DNA of 64,000 bases from CAVUCH01 sp963739995 (lineage in GTDB: Bacteria; Acidobacteriota; Vicinamibacteria; Vicinamibacterales; JAENWD01): NCBI GenBank assembly GCA_963739995.1, contig CAVUCH010000021.1:1-64000 (forward strand), read 5' to 3'. Positions 37,801 through 49,400 of this stretch are shown piece by piece; positions within the stretch are counted from its first letter, which is position 1, and each line of letters starts with the position of its first letter. The notes beneath the pieces were generated by a model. That model was not told the origin of the DNA. It searched no databases and was given only the letters and a program-made list of their open reading frames with translations. The translations under genes and the position numbers were made by a program.

Positions 37801-38122
37801 GAACGATCCACAGTATCTCGAGGCCTCGCGCGTGCTCGGCCAGCGGATGACCGCCGAGGGTGGGGCTGCGTCACGGGACCGCATCACGTTCGCATTCAGG
37901 CTGCTCACGAGCCGGCGCCCCGACAGCAGAGAGCTCGAACTGCTCGAGAGCCTCTACACGAAAATGCGTGCGGAGTATGGGCGTGACAGGCGGGCGGCTC
38001 TCGAGCTGCTGTCGGTGGGCGAGTCCCGTCGCGATCCCACGCTCGACCCCGTCGATCTCGCGGCTTCGACGGTCGTCGCCACGACGATCATGAATTTCGA
38101 CGGAACCGTCTATAAGAGGTAG
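34811..38122 (+). CDS. Exported haem protein with PSCyt, DUF1549, LamG-like and DUF1553 domains
   Basis: About 1103 residues from GTG 34811 (GGAG at 34799-34802). An N-terminal hydrophobic stretch ('LVLGLAAAALVIGSACG') acts as signal or lipoprotein leader. The first domain has 'ILSDRCFKCHGPDERVRKAS', a CxxCH haem site of the PSCyt1 type. DUF1549 follows ('FVLATLESKGLTPSREAPRE', 'VECARCHDHKYDPITQKEFY', which contains a second CxxCH). A central concanavalin/LamG-like domain ('FALSLWVRIDRADASGPLLT', 'GGWHHLAMTYDGSSRARGLR') precedes DUF1553 ('RLGLARWLVNPRHPLTARVI', 'TYRQESTIEATRADQ', 'RQRTNTPLQSLVLLNDPQYL'). The family is common in Planctomycetes and Acidobacteriota and of unknown function. Confidence 0.9.
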   Translation: MNHFSSCGVSRLVLGLAAAALVIGSACGRRAPQVAGVPEVVDFNFHVKPILSDRCFKCHGPDERVRKASLRLDLKEVAFGELPSGHRAVVPGRPSSSELVARILSTDPKVLMPAADSGLSLSEYEKAVLVRWVEQGADWKPHWSLIPPRRSPVPSVRQTAWPRGEIDRFVLATLESKGLTPSREAPRETWLRRVTIDLTGLPPTLAEIDDFVADRSPDAYERVVDRLLASPAYGEQMAAEWLDVARYADSHGYQDDGMRKMWPWRDWVISAFNRNLRVDSFITWQLAGDLLPEATQEQRLATGFNRNHMQTQEGGVVPEEYRTEYVVDRVNTFGRAFLGLSVECARCHDHKYDPITQKEFYRLYSFFNNNNETGQIPYSGVPSPTVVLEDDASRAKLGPLRAQAARLELEIGALATQPGYTDWLTRAAATRPRIADLPGLITYLPLDGSTTGHEMTKPKPDSKERPKRVQYRAYANLASGAKDARLGGDKDRVPKSVPGYLGKAHQLVGDSHIEIADKRTYFERNDPFALSLWVRIDRADASGPLLTRSGGVFNGNRGYEIVLRRDGTFSAALHHVFPDNSIEIETVQPLTPGGWHHLAMTYDGSSRARGLRLFFDGQLADARIVVDNLRRSIIRSGDEKNKNWDESPPLRIGRRHDETLQDVSVDELRVYDRPLTALDVAVLAGVEDPVAAVARTPESGRSDTQRAALAEYYTVRVAQRFPALFKELTILRGKENKILTALPEVMAMRELPAPRPTFVLARGAYDAPTVRVTPGTPRAVGEFPTNLPQNRLGLARWLVNPRHPLTARVIVNRYWAMLFGRGLVATPADFGNQGRLPSHPALLDWLATTFVESGWNLKALQKRIVLSATYRQESTIEATRADQDPPNEWLARGPSYRLAAEQIRDGALAASGLLVRTVGGPSVYPYQPPGLWEALATRNATKYEQGKGADLYRRSLYTVWKRSSPPPSAISFDAAERLFCTVSRQRTNTPLQSLVLLNDPQYLEASRVLGQRMTAEGGAASRDRITFAFRLLTSRRPDSRELELLESLYTKMRAEYGRDRRAALELLSVGESRRDPTLDPVDLAASTVVATTIMNFDGTVYKR

Positions 38123-38158
38123 CTCGCGCGATGGGAGGCCGGGAACGGCGGGGTAATC

Positions 38159-39625
38159 ATGCGTGAACTGGACGATCTGAAATACAACTCGACCCGACGC
38201 CACTTCCTCTCGAAGACGAGCCTGGGCATCGGCGCGCTCGGACTTGCGTCGCTCCTCGACCCACGACTGCTTTCGGGCGAGACGGGCGGTCCGGGCCCGC
38301 GAGACACGGCGGAGCCACTGCTGCGAGCGCCGCACTTCGTGCCGCGCGCCAAGCGTGTGATCTACCTGTTTCAGAGCGGAGGTCCGTCGCAGCTCGAGCT
38401 GTTCGACCACAAGCCGCTGCTCCGTGAGATGAACGGCCAGGAGCTGCCCGCATCGGTGCGGATGGGTCAGCGCCTCACGGGCATGACCGCGTTCCAGCGA
38501 TCGTTTCCCGTGGCCGGCTCCCAATTCGAATTCGCGCGGCATGGCAAGTCGGGAATGTGGGTCAGCGAGCTCCTGCCTCACACGGCGAAGATCGTGGACG
38601 AGCTGTGCGTCATCAAGTCGTTGCACACCGAAGCCATCAATCACGATCCCGCCGTGACGTTCTTCCAGACCGGATCGCAGCAGGCGGGCCGTCCTTCGAT
38701 CGGCGCATGGTTGTCGTACGGGATCGGCTCGGACAACAGCAACCTGCCCGCATTCATCGTGCTGCTCTCCCGGGCGCGCGAGGGAGATCAGCCGCTCTAT
38801 TCGTGGCTCTGGGGCAGCGGCTTTCTGCCGTCGCAGCACCAGGGCGTCCAATTCCGCGGCGGACGCGATCCGGTTCTCTACCTGTCAAATCCGAAAGGTG
38901 TGAGCCGGACGACACGCCGGCAGATGCTCGATACGCTGCGCGCGCTCGAAGAACACGAGCACGCACGCGTGATGGATCCCGAGATCAACGCCCGCGTCTC
39001 GCAGTACGAGATGGCGTTCCGGATGCAGGCGGCCGTGCCGGACGCCATGGATCTGCAGGACGAGCCCGACTCGATGTTCGACCTGTACGGAGCCGATGCG
39101 CGAAAGCCGGGTACGTTCGCGGCGAACTGCCTGTTGGCGCGGCGGCTGGCCGAGCGCAACGTCCGGTTCATCCAGATCTACCACCAGGGGTGGGATCAGC
39201 ACGGGGACCTGCCCCCGGACATTCAGATCATGACGAAGTCCGTGGACCAGGCATCGGCTGCGCTGGTGCTGGATCTGAAGCAGCGGGGCCTGCTCGAGGA
39301 CACCCTCGTGCTCTGGGGCGGTGAGTTCGGCCGAACGAACTATTCCCAGGGCAAACTGACGAAGGACAACTACGGCCGCGATCATCATCCGCGGTGCTTC
39401 ACGATGTGGATGGCCGGTGCCGGCGTCAAGAAGGGCTTCTCCTACGGCGAGACAGACGAGTTCGGCTACAACGTGGTGCGCGACCCGGTGCATGTCCACG
39501 ACCTGCAGGCGACGCTGCTCCATCTGCTCGGCATCGATCACGAAAAGCTGCTGTTCAAGCACCAGGGCCGCCGGTATCGGCTCACCGACGTCCACGGCCA
39601 CGTGGTGAAAGATCTGCTTGCGTGA
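38159..39625 (+). CDS. DUF1501 protein (Tat-exported)
   Basis: 488 residues. A twin-arginine signal 'NSTRRHFLSKTSLGIGALGL' predicts folded export, consistent with cofactor or metal content. The body has DUF1501 motifs: 'RAKRVIYLFQSGGPSQLELF', 'MWVSELLPHTAKIVDELCVI' with 'SLHTEAINHDPAVTFFQTGS', 'LVLWGGEFGRTNYSQGKL' and 'NYGRDHHPRCFTMWMAGAGV', the alkaline-phosphatase/sulfatase-like core. Substrate unknown. It starts 36 bases after the DUF1553 gene and overlaps the next gene by four bases, so the three form an operon; DUF1553-DUF1501 pairs are a standard arrangement. Confidence 0.92.
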   Translation: MRELDDLKYNSTRRHFLSKTSLGIGALGLASLLDPRLLSGETGGPGPRDTAEPLLRAPHFVPRAKRVIYLFQSGGPSQLELFDHKPLLREMNGQELPASVRMGQRLTGMTAFQRSFPVAGSQFEFARHGKSGMWVSELLPHTAKIVDELCVIKSLHTEAINHDPAVTFFQTGSQQAGRPSIGAWLSYGIGSDNSNLPAFIVLLSRAREGDQPLYSWLWGSGFLPSQHQGVQFRGGRDPVLYLSNPKGVSRTTRRQMLDTLRALEEHEHARVMDPEINARVSQYEMAFRMQAAVPDAMDLQDEPDSMFDLYGADARKPGTFAANCLLARRLAERNVRFIQIYHQGWDQHGDLPPDIQIMTKSVDQASAALVLDLKQRGLLEDTLVLWGGEFGRTNYSQGKLTKDNYGRDHHPRCFTMWMAGAGVKKGFSYGETDEFGYNVVRDPVHVHDLQATLLHLLGIDHEKLLFKHQGRRYRLTDVHGHVVKDLLA

Positions 39626-41073
39626 ACGAGCTGACGCTCTTTCTCGGACGATTTCACCCGCTGCTCGTGCACTTCCCGATCGTCCTGCTCGCCCTCGCTG
39701 GGGTGTGCGATCTGTGCGCCTGGTGGGGACGGCGGACGAACCGGTCCGGCGCTCTGAGAGCGCATTCCCATCCCACCCTCTCCGCGCTCGGTGAGAGCAC
39801 GGGATCCGTGCTCACGCTGGGCGCCATCTCGGCGCTGGCTGCCGCGGGCGCGGGTTACCTGCTCGGCGGCAGCGGCAGCTACGGCGGGCCGACGTTCGTG
39901 TGGCACGAGCGGCTTGGGGTCGCGGTGGCCATCGGCGCCTTGCTGACCTGGTCTGGCTGGATTGTTGCGCTCCGCTCCCGCCGGCCGGAACCGGCAAGAG
40001 CGGTGTACCGCACACTGCTCGCCACGACGATCATCGTCATCGCCATTGCGGGTCACCTCGGCGCGACGCTGACGCACGGCGAGGGTTATCTCACGGAGCA
40101 CGCCCCCGCCTCGATCCGCGCATGGCTCGGGCGAGTAACCGGCGGCTCCGCCTCGGCACCTCGGGCGAACCGCCCCGATCGGGTGCTCGCGTATTCGACG
40201 TTCGTGCAGCCAATTCTCACGAGGCGGTGCGTGAACTGCCACGGCCCGGACAGAGCCGAGGGCAAGCTCCGGCTCGACACACTCCAAGGCCTCCGCAAGG
40301 GTGGTGAGGACGGTGCGGTGATTGCTCCTGGCCGCGCGGCGGACAGCGAGATCGTGCGCCGCATCTGGCTGCCCCCATCGCACAAGGACGCAATGCCGCC
40401 AGGCGGGAAGCGTGCGCCCACAGCCTCGGAGGCGGCGGTGATTCGCTGGTGGATCGACCAGGGCGCGCCGGGCGACAAGAGACTGGGGGAGCTCGAGATC
40501 AGCGCGGAGGTCGAGCCTGCGATCGAGGCGGTGGTCGGCGTCCTGACGCGGGGGGGACCGTCGCTGCCCGACGTGAGCGTCGGGCCCCCGGACCGGAAGG
40601 CGGTGGCCGCGGCCAACCAACTCGGCGTGTCCGTCGTCCCGCTCGGTGGCAACAACCATTTCATCGAGCTGCACTGCACGAACGCGCAGGCGTTCGGCGA
40701 CAGCGAGCTTGCGGTGATTCGGCCGCTGGCGCCGCAGACTGTGTGGCTCAATCTCAGTGGCACCCGCATCACCGATACGGGACTCTCGACGGTGGCGCAG
40801 TTCCACAACCTGACACGTTTGCACCTGAACCGAACCCGCGTGTCCGACCGCGGCCTGCCGCAGCTCGCAGGCTTGCGGCACCTCGAGTATCTGAACTTGT
40901 ACGGGACGGGCGTCACGGACGCAGGCCTGGAATCGCTCGCTGCCCTCAAACGGCTGCGCGCGCTGCACGTATGGCAGACCCGCGTCAGTGATAGCGGACT
41001 GGAGCGCCTCCAATCGGCACTCCCGCGCCTGGAGGTTGACGCCGGCCTGGCGCTCTCAAAACGCCTTCCGTGA
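39622..41073 (+). CDS. Membrane cytochrome with DUF2231 and leucine-rich repeats
   Basis: About 483 residues from a GTG at 39622 that overlaps the preceding stop (GTGA), implying translational coupling. N-terminal membrane part resembles DUF2231: 'LGRFHPLLVHFPIVLLALAG', helices to about residue 155. Next a PSCyt1 domain with 'LTRRCVNCHGPDRAEGKLRL' (CxxCH) and 'DAMPPGGKRAPTASEAAVIR'. The last 130 residues are leucine-rich repeats ('TVWLNLSGTRITDTGLSTVA', 'LTRLHLNRTRVSDRGLPQLA', 'LEYLNLYGTGVTDAGLESLA'). The fusion suggests a membrane-anchored electron carrier that binds a partner through the repeats, perhaps the DUF1553 or DUF1501 product. Confidence 0.85.
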   Translation: MNELTLFLGRFHPLLVHFPIVLLALAGVCDLCAWWGRRTNRSGALRAHSHPTLSALGESTGSVLTLGAISALAAAGAGYLLGGSGSYGGPTFVWHERLGVAVAIGALLTWSGWIVALRSRRPEPARAVYRTLLATTIIVIAIAGHLGATLTHGEGYLTEHAPASIRAWLGRVTGGSASAPRANRPDRVLAYSTFVQPILTRRCVNCHGPDRAEGKLRLDTLQGLRKGGEDGAVIAPGRAADSEIVRRIWLPPSHKDAMPPGGKRAPTASEAAVIRWWIDQGAPGDKRLGELEISAEVEPAIEAVVGVLTRGGPSLPDVSVGPPDRKAVAAANQLGVSVVPLGGNNHFIELHCTNAQAFGDSELAVIRPLAPQTVWLNLSGTRITDTGLSTVAQFHNLTRLHLNRTRVSDRGLPQLAGLRHLEYLNLYGTGVTDAGLESLAALKRLRALHVWQTRVSDSGLERLQSALPRLEVDAGLALSKRLP

Positions 41074-41298
41074 TCGCGGCAGTATCAGGACCGGTCCCTT
41101 CCGCAACCACTGCGGAAAACGGCTCAGGAACCCATGCCCGATATTCTCGTGGCCACCTTGGGGTACTCTTTGGAAAGGGTCAACCAGGCCCGGCTTTGAG
41201 GCTCTAGAGGGCCGGCGCCTGGTCTGTTCTGATTTCGGGAACCCTGGACGTGGTGACCCCCGTCGAATAGGCAAGCCACCAGGGTCTCGGGAGCTCTC

Positions 41299-43380
<2,082 letters not shown>

Positions 43381-43599
43381 ATTCCCGGCCCTTCGCGCGC
43401 TCGCCAGGCAGGTTCCACGCCTCTCCCTGCCGCTCAGCCAATCCGCTGGCACATGCCGGCGGGCTGGCAGCCGGATGGTTGGCACCTGTCGCCAACGCCC
43501 TCCTGCTGAACACCACAACTCCCGTCAACGCCGCGCGTTACCGGTATCCAGAACCGATCGCGCCGCACGGCACGGTCCTCGCTCTGTGGCCTGTCGTCA

Positions 43600-43875
43600 A
43601 TGTTCCGAGTCACCGAACAGTGCACGTCGGGTCGACTGGTGCTGAAGCTGGAAGGCCGCTGCTCGCTGGATGTCGTCGGCGAGCTCGAGGCGGGCTGGCA
43701 ATCGGCGACGCACAAGGCCGGTGAACACGGAATCTGCATCGACCTGAGCGACGTTCTGGTGGTCGATGACGCAGCGCGCGAGCAATTGGCGCGCATGCAC
43801 CGCGCCGGCGCGCGGTTCGTGTCCCGTGGATGCCTGATGCGCGAGCTGATTCGGCAGATCACGCGAGCGCGTTGA
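43600..43875 (+). CDS. STAS-domain protein
   Basis: 91 residues: 'RLVLKLEGRCSLDVVGELEA', 'ICIDLSDVLVVDDAAREQLA', 'RMHRAGARFVSRGCLMREL' follow the STAS (anti-anti-sigma-like) pattern of strand-helix with a phosphosite-like 'VVDDAA' where SpoIIAA proteins have D-S. The Ser is absent, so it probably is not phosphorylated at that site. It ends 27 bases before the RND outer-membrane factor gene. Similar proteins often head efflux operons, possibly as a local regulator. Confidence 0.75.
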   Translation: MFRVTEQCTSGRLVLKLEGRCSLDVVGELEAGWQSATHKAGEHGICIDLSDVLVVDDAAREQLARMHRAGARFVSRGCLMRELIRQITRAR

Positions 43876-43902
43876 AATGGCGGTAGAAAGGCGCCCCTCG
43901 TC

Positions 43903-45342
43903 ATGTCTCGTCTGGTTCTCCTCACGGTGATCGCGCTCGCCGCCGCCGGCTGCACCGCTGGTGCGCCTTACAGGCGGCCCGAGGTGCCGGCACCGGCGAC
44001 CTTCCGTGGCGCGGACACCGCGGTCGATCCGGCAGCGGGCTCTCTTGCCGACCTCGAATGGTCCGCCCTGTTCAACGATCCGGCACTGACGACAATCGTC
44101 ACCAGCGCGCTGAAGCAGAACTTCGACGTGCGCATAGCGGCGGAGCGTGTGCTCCAGGCGCGCGCTGTGTACCGCATCACCCGGAGCGACCAGTTCCCGT
44201 CGTTGGACGCCTCCGCTGACGTGGTGACGACCGGCCAGTCGCGGGAGGGCGCGACGGCGATCCCCGAGGGTGCGGACCGAGACGTCACCTATATGCAGGC
44301 CGGCTTCCGCCTCAGTTGGGAGCTGGATGTCTGGGGTCGCCTGCGGCGCCTCACCGAGTCCGCCCGCGCCCGCTACGTCGCGACGGAGGAGGCCCGGCGG
44401 GCGGTGGTCACGACGCTGATCGCCGACGTCATGGAGACGTACCTGTCAGTGCGTGCCCTCGATCTGGAGCTCGAGATCGCACGGCGAACCGCGGACGTGG
44501 CGATGCAGGGCCTGCGGCTCACGCGCACGCGCCAGGATCGGGGCGTCGCGACGGCACTGGACGTCCGCCAGGCCGAGCAGCTGCTGTACATCGCGCGGGG
44601 ACGGATTGCGAGCGTCGAACGCGCGATCGCGCAGACAGAGAACGCATTGAGCCTCCTGCTCGGCCAGCACCCGGGTGACATCAGTCGCGGCCGCGCGATC
44701 GAGGCGCTCGGCGTGCCTCCCGCCGTTCCCGCGGGGCTGCCTTCGACGCTGCTCGAACGCCGCCCCGATATCCGCCAGGCGGAGCAGGAGCTGATTGCAG
44801 CCAATGCGCAGATCGGGGCGGCCAAGGCCGAGTACTTCCCGCGCATCAGCCTGACGGGGTTGCTCGGCGTGCAGAGCCGGTCGTTGTCCGACCTGCTGAC
44901 CGGCGGCGCCGGCCTGTGGGCGGCCGGGCTCGGCGCAACCGCGCCGCTCTTCAATGCCGGCCGGACCGGCGCCAACGTTCGCTACGCCGAGGCCGTGCAG
45001 CGCGAGCTGGTCGTGAACTACCAGCGCGCGATCTACACCGCGCTCCGGGAAGTGGCCGACGCGCTCGCCGGCTACCGCAAGACCGCGGACGCGCGTGCCG
45101 AGCAGGAGCGGCTGGTCGAGGCGCTGGACGCATCCGTGCGCCTGTCCACACAGCGATACGAAGGGGGCATCGACAACTACCTGCAGGTGCTCGACGCGCA
45201 GCGCAGTCTGTTCCAGGGAGAGCTCGAGCTCGCGCGCCTGCGGCAACAGGAGCTCGGGTCGATCGTCCAGCTGTATCGGGCGCTCGGCGGCGGCTGGAAT
45301 CCCGGCACGGCAGCGGTCGTCGACGCTGGACGGACATCGTAG
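43903..45342 (+). CDS. RND efflux outer-membrane factor (OprM/NodT type lipoprotein)
   Basis: 479 residues. Signal with lipobox 'VIALAAAGCTAG' gives a lipidated N-terminus. Two similar OEP halves follow ('WSALFNDPALTTIVTSALKQ', 'GFRLSWELDVWGRLRRLTES'; 'LPSTLLERRPDIRQAEQELI', 'AAKAEYFPRISLTGLLG') that form the TolC-like alpha/beta barrel. 'RRPDIRQAEQEL' is the family signature. It exports drugs or metabolites across the outer membrane together with the adaptor and pump encoded next, with which it is operonic (25 bases and then a one-base overlap). Confidence 0.93.
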   Translation: MSRLVLLTVIALAAAGCTAGAPYRRPEVPAPATFRGADTAVDPAAGSLADLEWSALFNDPALTTIVTSALKQNFDVRIAAERVLQARAVYRITRSDQFPSLDASADVVTTGQSREGATAIPEGADRDVTYMQAGFRLSWELDVWGRLRRLTESARARYVATEEARRAVVTTLIADVMETYLSVRALDLELEIARRTADVAMQGLRLTRTRQDRGVATALDVRQAEQLLYIARGRIASVERAIAQTENALSLLLGQHPGDISRGRAIEALGVPPAVPAGLPSTLLERRPDIRQAEQELIAANAQIGAAKAEYFPRISLTGLLGVQSRSLSDLLTGGAGLWAAGLGATAPLFNAGRTGANVRYAEAVQRELVVNYQRAIYTALREVADALAGYRKTADARAEQERLVEALDASVRLSTQRYEGGIDNYLQVLDAQRSLFQGELELARLRQQELGSIVQLYRALGGGWNPGTAAVVDAGRTS

Positions 45343-45367
45343 AGGCGGGCAGAGAAGAGAGGGTTGT

Positions 45368-46495
45368 ATGGCGCGGCGAATGATTCTGATGTTGACCGTC
45401 ACCGCAGCGGTGCTTGCGGTGCTCGGGTTTGTCAAGTTCCAGCAGTTCCAGGCAGCTGCCAGCCAGGCGGCGGGGTTCCAGCCTCCGCCCGAAGCGGTCA
45501 CGACGATCGTCGCGCAGCCGGAGGAGTGGCCCGACACGCTCGCGGTCATCGGTACGACCGCGGCCGTGCAGGGTGTGACCGTCAGCGCGGATCTGCCGGG
45601 CCTCGTCGCGGCTATCTCGTTCGAGTCGGGCCGGGCGGTCAGGCAGGGGGACGTGCTCGTCGAGCTCGATACGCGCGAGGAGCAGGCGCAGCTCACCGCG
45701 GCGGAGGCCCAGCGCGAGCTCGCGCGCCTCAACTTCGAACGCATGCAGGCGCTGGTGGTCGACGGGGCCATCGCCAGGGCTGACTACGATCGCGCGGCGG
45801 CCGAGCAGAAGTCCAGCGATGCGCGCGTCGGCGAAATCAGGGCGGTCATCGCACGAAAGACGATTCGGGCGCCGTTCTCCGGCGTGCTCGGGATCCGCCA
45901 GGTCAACCTCGGCCAGTACCTCTCGGGCGGCAATCCGGTGGTGCCGCTGCAGTCCCTGCACCCGATCTACGTGAACTTCGGGGTCCCTCAGCAGGAGACC
46001 GCGCGCGTGCGGGTTGGCCGCAGGGTCCGGATCACGACTGACGACCCGTCGGGCGTGGAGTTCACCGGCCGGGTCACCGCCGTCGATTCGGTCGTGAGCC
46101 AGGAGACGCGGAACGTCCAGGTGCAGGCCACCGTGCCGAATCCCGACGGGAAGCTCCGGCCGGGCATGTTCGTCCAGACGGCCATCGTGACGGGCGCCAC
46201 GCGATCGAACGTGTCGCTGCCCGCGTCTGCCATCAGCTATGCGCCGTTCGGCGATTCGGTCTTCATCGTGGCGGACATGAAGGGGCCCGGCGGGCAGGCG
46301 TATCGCGGGGCGCGCCAGCAGTTCGTCAAGCTGGGGCCGTCGCGCGGCGACCGCGTCGCGGTGCTCTCCGGCGTGAACGCCGGGGACGAGATCGTGACGT
46401 CCGGCACCTTCAAACTGCGAAACGGCGCCGCCGTGCACGTGAACAACAGCGTGCAGCCGGCGAACAGTGCTTCACCGAAGCCCGGAGACAGCTGA
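45368..46495 (+). CDS. RND efflux periplasmic adaptor (membrane fusion protein)
   Basis: 375 residues from ATG 45368. An N-terminal membrane anchor ('RRMILMLTVTAAVLAVLGFV') is followed by a lipoyl half ('LPGLVAAISFESGRAVRQGD'), coiled hairpin ('AQLTAAEAQRELARLNFERM'), second lipoyl half ('KTIRAPFSGVLGIRQVNLGQ'), beta-barrel ('GKLRPGMFVQTAIV') and membrane-proximal domain. The order matches AcrA/MdtA/HlyD_D23 adaptors that link pump and outer-membrane channel. The stop overlaps the pump's ATG by one base. Confidence 0.95.
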   Translation: MARRMILMLTVTAAVLAVLGFVKFQQFQAAASQAAGFQPPPEAVTTIVAQPEEWPDTLAVIGTTAAVQGVTVSADLPGLVAAISFESGRAVRQGDVLVELDTREEQAQLTAAEAQRELARLNFERMQALVVDGAIARADYDRAAAEQKSSDARVGEIRAVIARKTIRAPFSGVLGIRQVNLGQYLSGGNPVVPLQSLHPIYVNFGVPQQETARVRVGRRVRITTDDPSGVEFTGRVTAVDSVVSQETRNVQVQATVPNPDGKLRPGMFVQTAIVTGATRSNVSLPASAISYAPFGDSVFIVADMKGPGGQAYRGARQQFVKLGPSRGDRVAVLSGVNAGDEIVTSGTFKLRNGAAVHVNNSVQPANSASPKPGDS

Positions 46496-49400
46496 TGCGG
46501 TTCACCGATCTCTTCATCAAGCGACCGGTCCTGGCGATTGTCGTCAACCTGGTGATCCTCATTGCCGGTCTGCAATCGATCCGCGCCCTCAGCGTGCGGC
46601 AGTACCCGCGCAGCGATATTGCCGTCATCAGGGTATCGACGACTTACGTCGGCGCGAATGCCGATCTCGTGCGCGGGTTCATCACCACGCCGCTCGAGCG
46701 CGTGATCGCGAGCGCCGACGGGATCGACTACATGGAGTCGTCCAGCGCACAGTCGCTGAGCACGATCCTGGTGCACCTGAACCTGAACTACGACACCAAC
46801 GACGCGCTGACGCAGATCCAGGCAAAGCTTGCGCAGGTACGCAATGACCTGCCGCCGGAGGCCCAGGCGCCAATCATCGAGCTCGAGATGGCGGACAACC
46901 AGTTTGCCTCGTTGTATCTGAGCTTCTCGTCGGAGGATCTGGATCAGAACCAGATCACCGACTACCTGATGCGCGTCGTGCAGCCGAGGCTCAGCGCGGT
47001 CAGCGGCGTGCAGCGCGCGGACATCCTGGGCGACCGCACCTTCGCCATGCGCATCTGGCTCGAGCCGGAGAAGATGGCGGCGCGAGGCATCTCGCCCGCG
47101 GACCTGCGCGAAGCTCTCGCGCGCAACAACTATCAGTCGGCGCTCGGCCGGACGAAGGGGTCCATGGTGTCGGTCAACCTCGTGGCCAACACCGACCTTG
47201 GCACTGCCGATGAGTTCCGGCAGCTCGTGGTGAAGGAAGAGAACGGCGTGGTCGTGCGTCTCGGCGAGATCGCCGACGTCGTGCTCGGGGCGGAGAACTA
47301 CGAGGAGGACGTCCGCTTCAACGGCCAGAGCGCCGTGTTCATGGGCCTCTGGGTGCTCCCGACGGCCAACTCGCTGGACGTGATCCGGCGCGTGCGGGCG
47401 GAGCTGCCCGGGATTCAGGCGCAGCTTCCAGCCGGCATGAAGGCCGGCGTGCCGTACGACGCGACGGCCTACATCGACGACGCGATCAGCGAAGTGCTGC
47501 GGACGCTCACCGAGACGCTGCTGATCGTCATCGTGGTGATCTTCCTGTTTCTCGGCTCGTTCCGCGCGGTCATCATCCCCATCGTGGCGATCCCGATATC
47601 GCTCATCGGCGCGGTGTTCCTGATGCTCGCCGCGGGCTTCACCATCAACCTGCTCACGCTGCTGGCGATCGTGCTGGCGGTCGGGCTGGTGGTCGACGAT
47701 GCGATCGTCATGGTGGAGAACGCGGAACGGCACCTGCACGCGGGGATGCCACCGGTGCGCGCTGCGCTGACCGCCGCGCGCGAGCTCGTCGGACCGATCG
47801 TGGCGATGACGATCACGCTTGCCGCGGTGTACGCACCCGTGGGCATCCAGGGCGGGCTCACCGGCGCGCTCTTCCGCGAGTTCGCGTTCACGCTCGCCGG
47901 CGCCGTCATCGTGTCCGGTGTGGTGGCGCTGACGCTATCGCCGATGATGGCCGCAAAGCTCCTGCGCGCGGGCGACACGGAGCGCGGCTTCGCCGGCTGG
48001 ATCAACCGGCGGTTCGACACGGTGCGCCGGGTCTACGGTCGCATGCTCGCCGGCACGCTGCGGTATCGGCCCGTGGTGCTCGTGCTCTGGGCGATCGTCG
48101 CCCTGCTGACGGTGCCGTTCTACATGCTGTCGCAGCGGGAGCTCGCGCCGGCGGAGGACCAGGGCGTGGTCTTTTCCATCATCCAGGCCGCCCCGAACGC
48201 GACCATCGATCAGACGACGCTCTTCACCCAGCAGGTGCACGACGTCTATCGCGCGCTGCCGGAGGCGGACAGCATCTTTCAGCTCACGTTTCCGACCGGC
48301 GGGTTCGGCGGATTCGTCGCGAAGCCGTGGAGCGAACGCACGAAGACCACGCAGGAGCTCCTGATGCAAGTGTCCGGGCCGTTGTCGCAGATCCCCGGCA
48401 TCCGCGCGATACCCCTGACGCCGCCACCGCTGCCGGGCGGTGGCGACTTTCCGGTGGATCTCGTGATTGCCACGGCCGGCGGCCCGGAGCGGCTGGCGGA
48501 GATCGCCCAGCAGCTGGTCGGCAAGGCGTTCGCGAGCGGCATGTTCCTCTTCGCCGACAACGACCTCAAATACGACCAGCCGCAGGCCGAGGTTGTCTTC
48601 GATCGCGATAAGCTGCGCTCGCAGGGCATCGATCTGAGCCGGGCAGGGCGGGATCTCTCGACGCTGCTCGGCGGGGATTACGTCAACCGCTTCAGCATCC
48701 AGGGCCGCAGCTACAAGGTCATCCCGCAGGTGAAGCGAACGGAGCGGCTGACGCCTGATCAGCTCGGGCAGCTGTACGTCAGCGGATCGGACGATGCCCT
48801 CGTGCCCCTCTCGACGTTCGCCGGACTGAAGACTACCGCCGAACCCCGGGAGCTGAAGAAGTTCCAGCAGCTCAACGCCGTGCGGATACAGGGCGTCATC
48901 CCGCCGCCGGTGCCCCTCGACGCGGCCCTCTCGTTTCTCGAGACCGAGGCGCGCGCGCTCATGCCGCAGGGCTTCACGATCGACTACGCTGGCGAGTCGC
49001 GCCAGCTGCGCACGGAGGGCAGCCGGTTCCTGGGCACATTCCTGCTGTCGGCCATACTGATCTATCTGGTGCTCGCGGCGCAGTTCGAGAGCTTCCGCGA
49101 TCCCTTCATCGTCCTCACGGGTTCGGTGCCCCTGGCGATGGCGGGCGCGCTGCTCTTCTCGTTCCTGGGCTTCACGTCGCTGAACATCTACAGCCAGGTG
49201 GGGCTGATCACGCTGGTTGGTCTGGTGGCCAAGAACGGCATCCTGATCGTGCAGTTCGCGAACCACCTGCAGGAGAGCGGCAAGGCCAAGCTGGAGGCGG
49301 TGCTCGAAGCCTCGCAAACCCGCCTGCGGCCGATCCTGATGACCACGGCGGCGACCGTTGTCGGGCACCTTCCGCTCGTCATCGCGAGCGGTCCCGGCGC

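Noticed and set aside
43381..43599. TGGCAC boxes as a sigma-54 promoter before the STAS gene
   Set aside because: TGGCAC occurs twice but no TTGC/TTGT follows at the required spacing.
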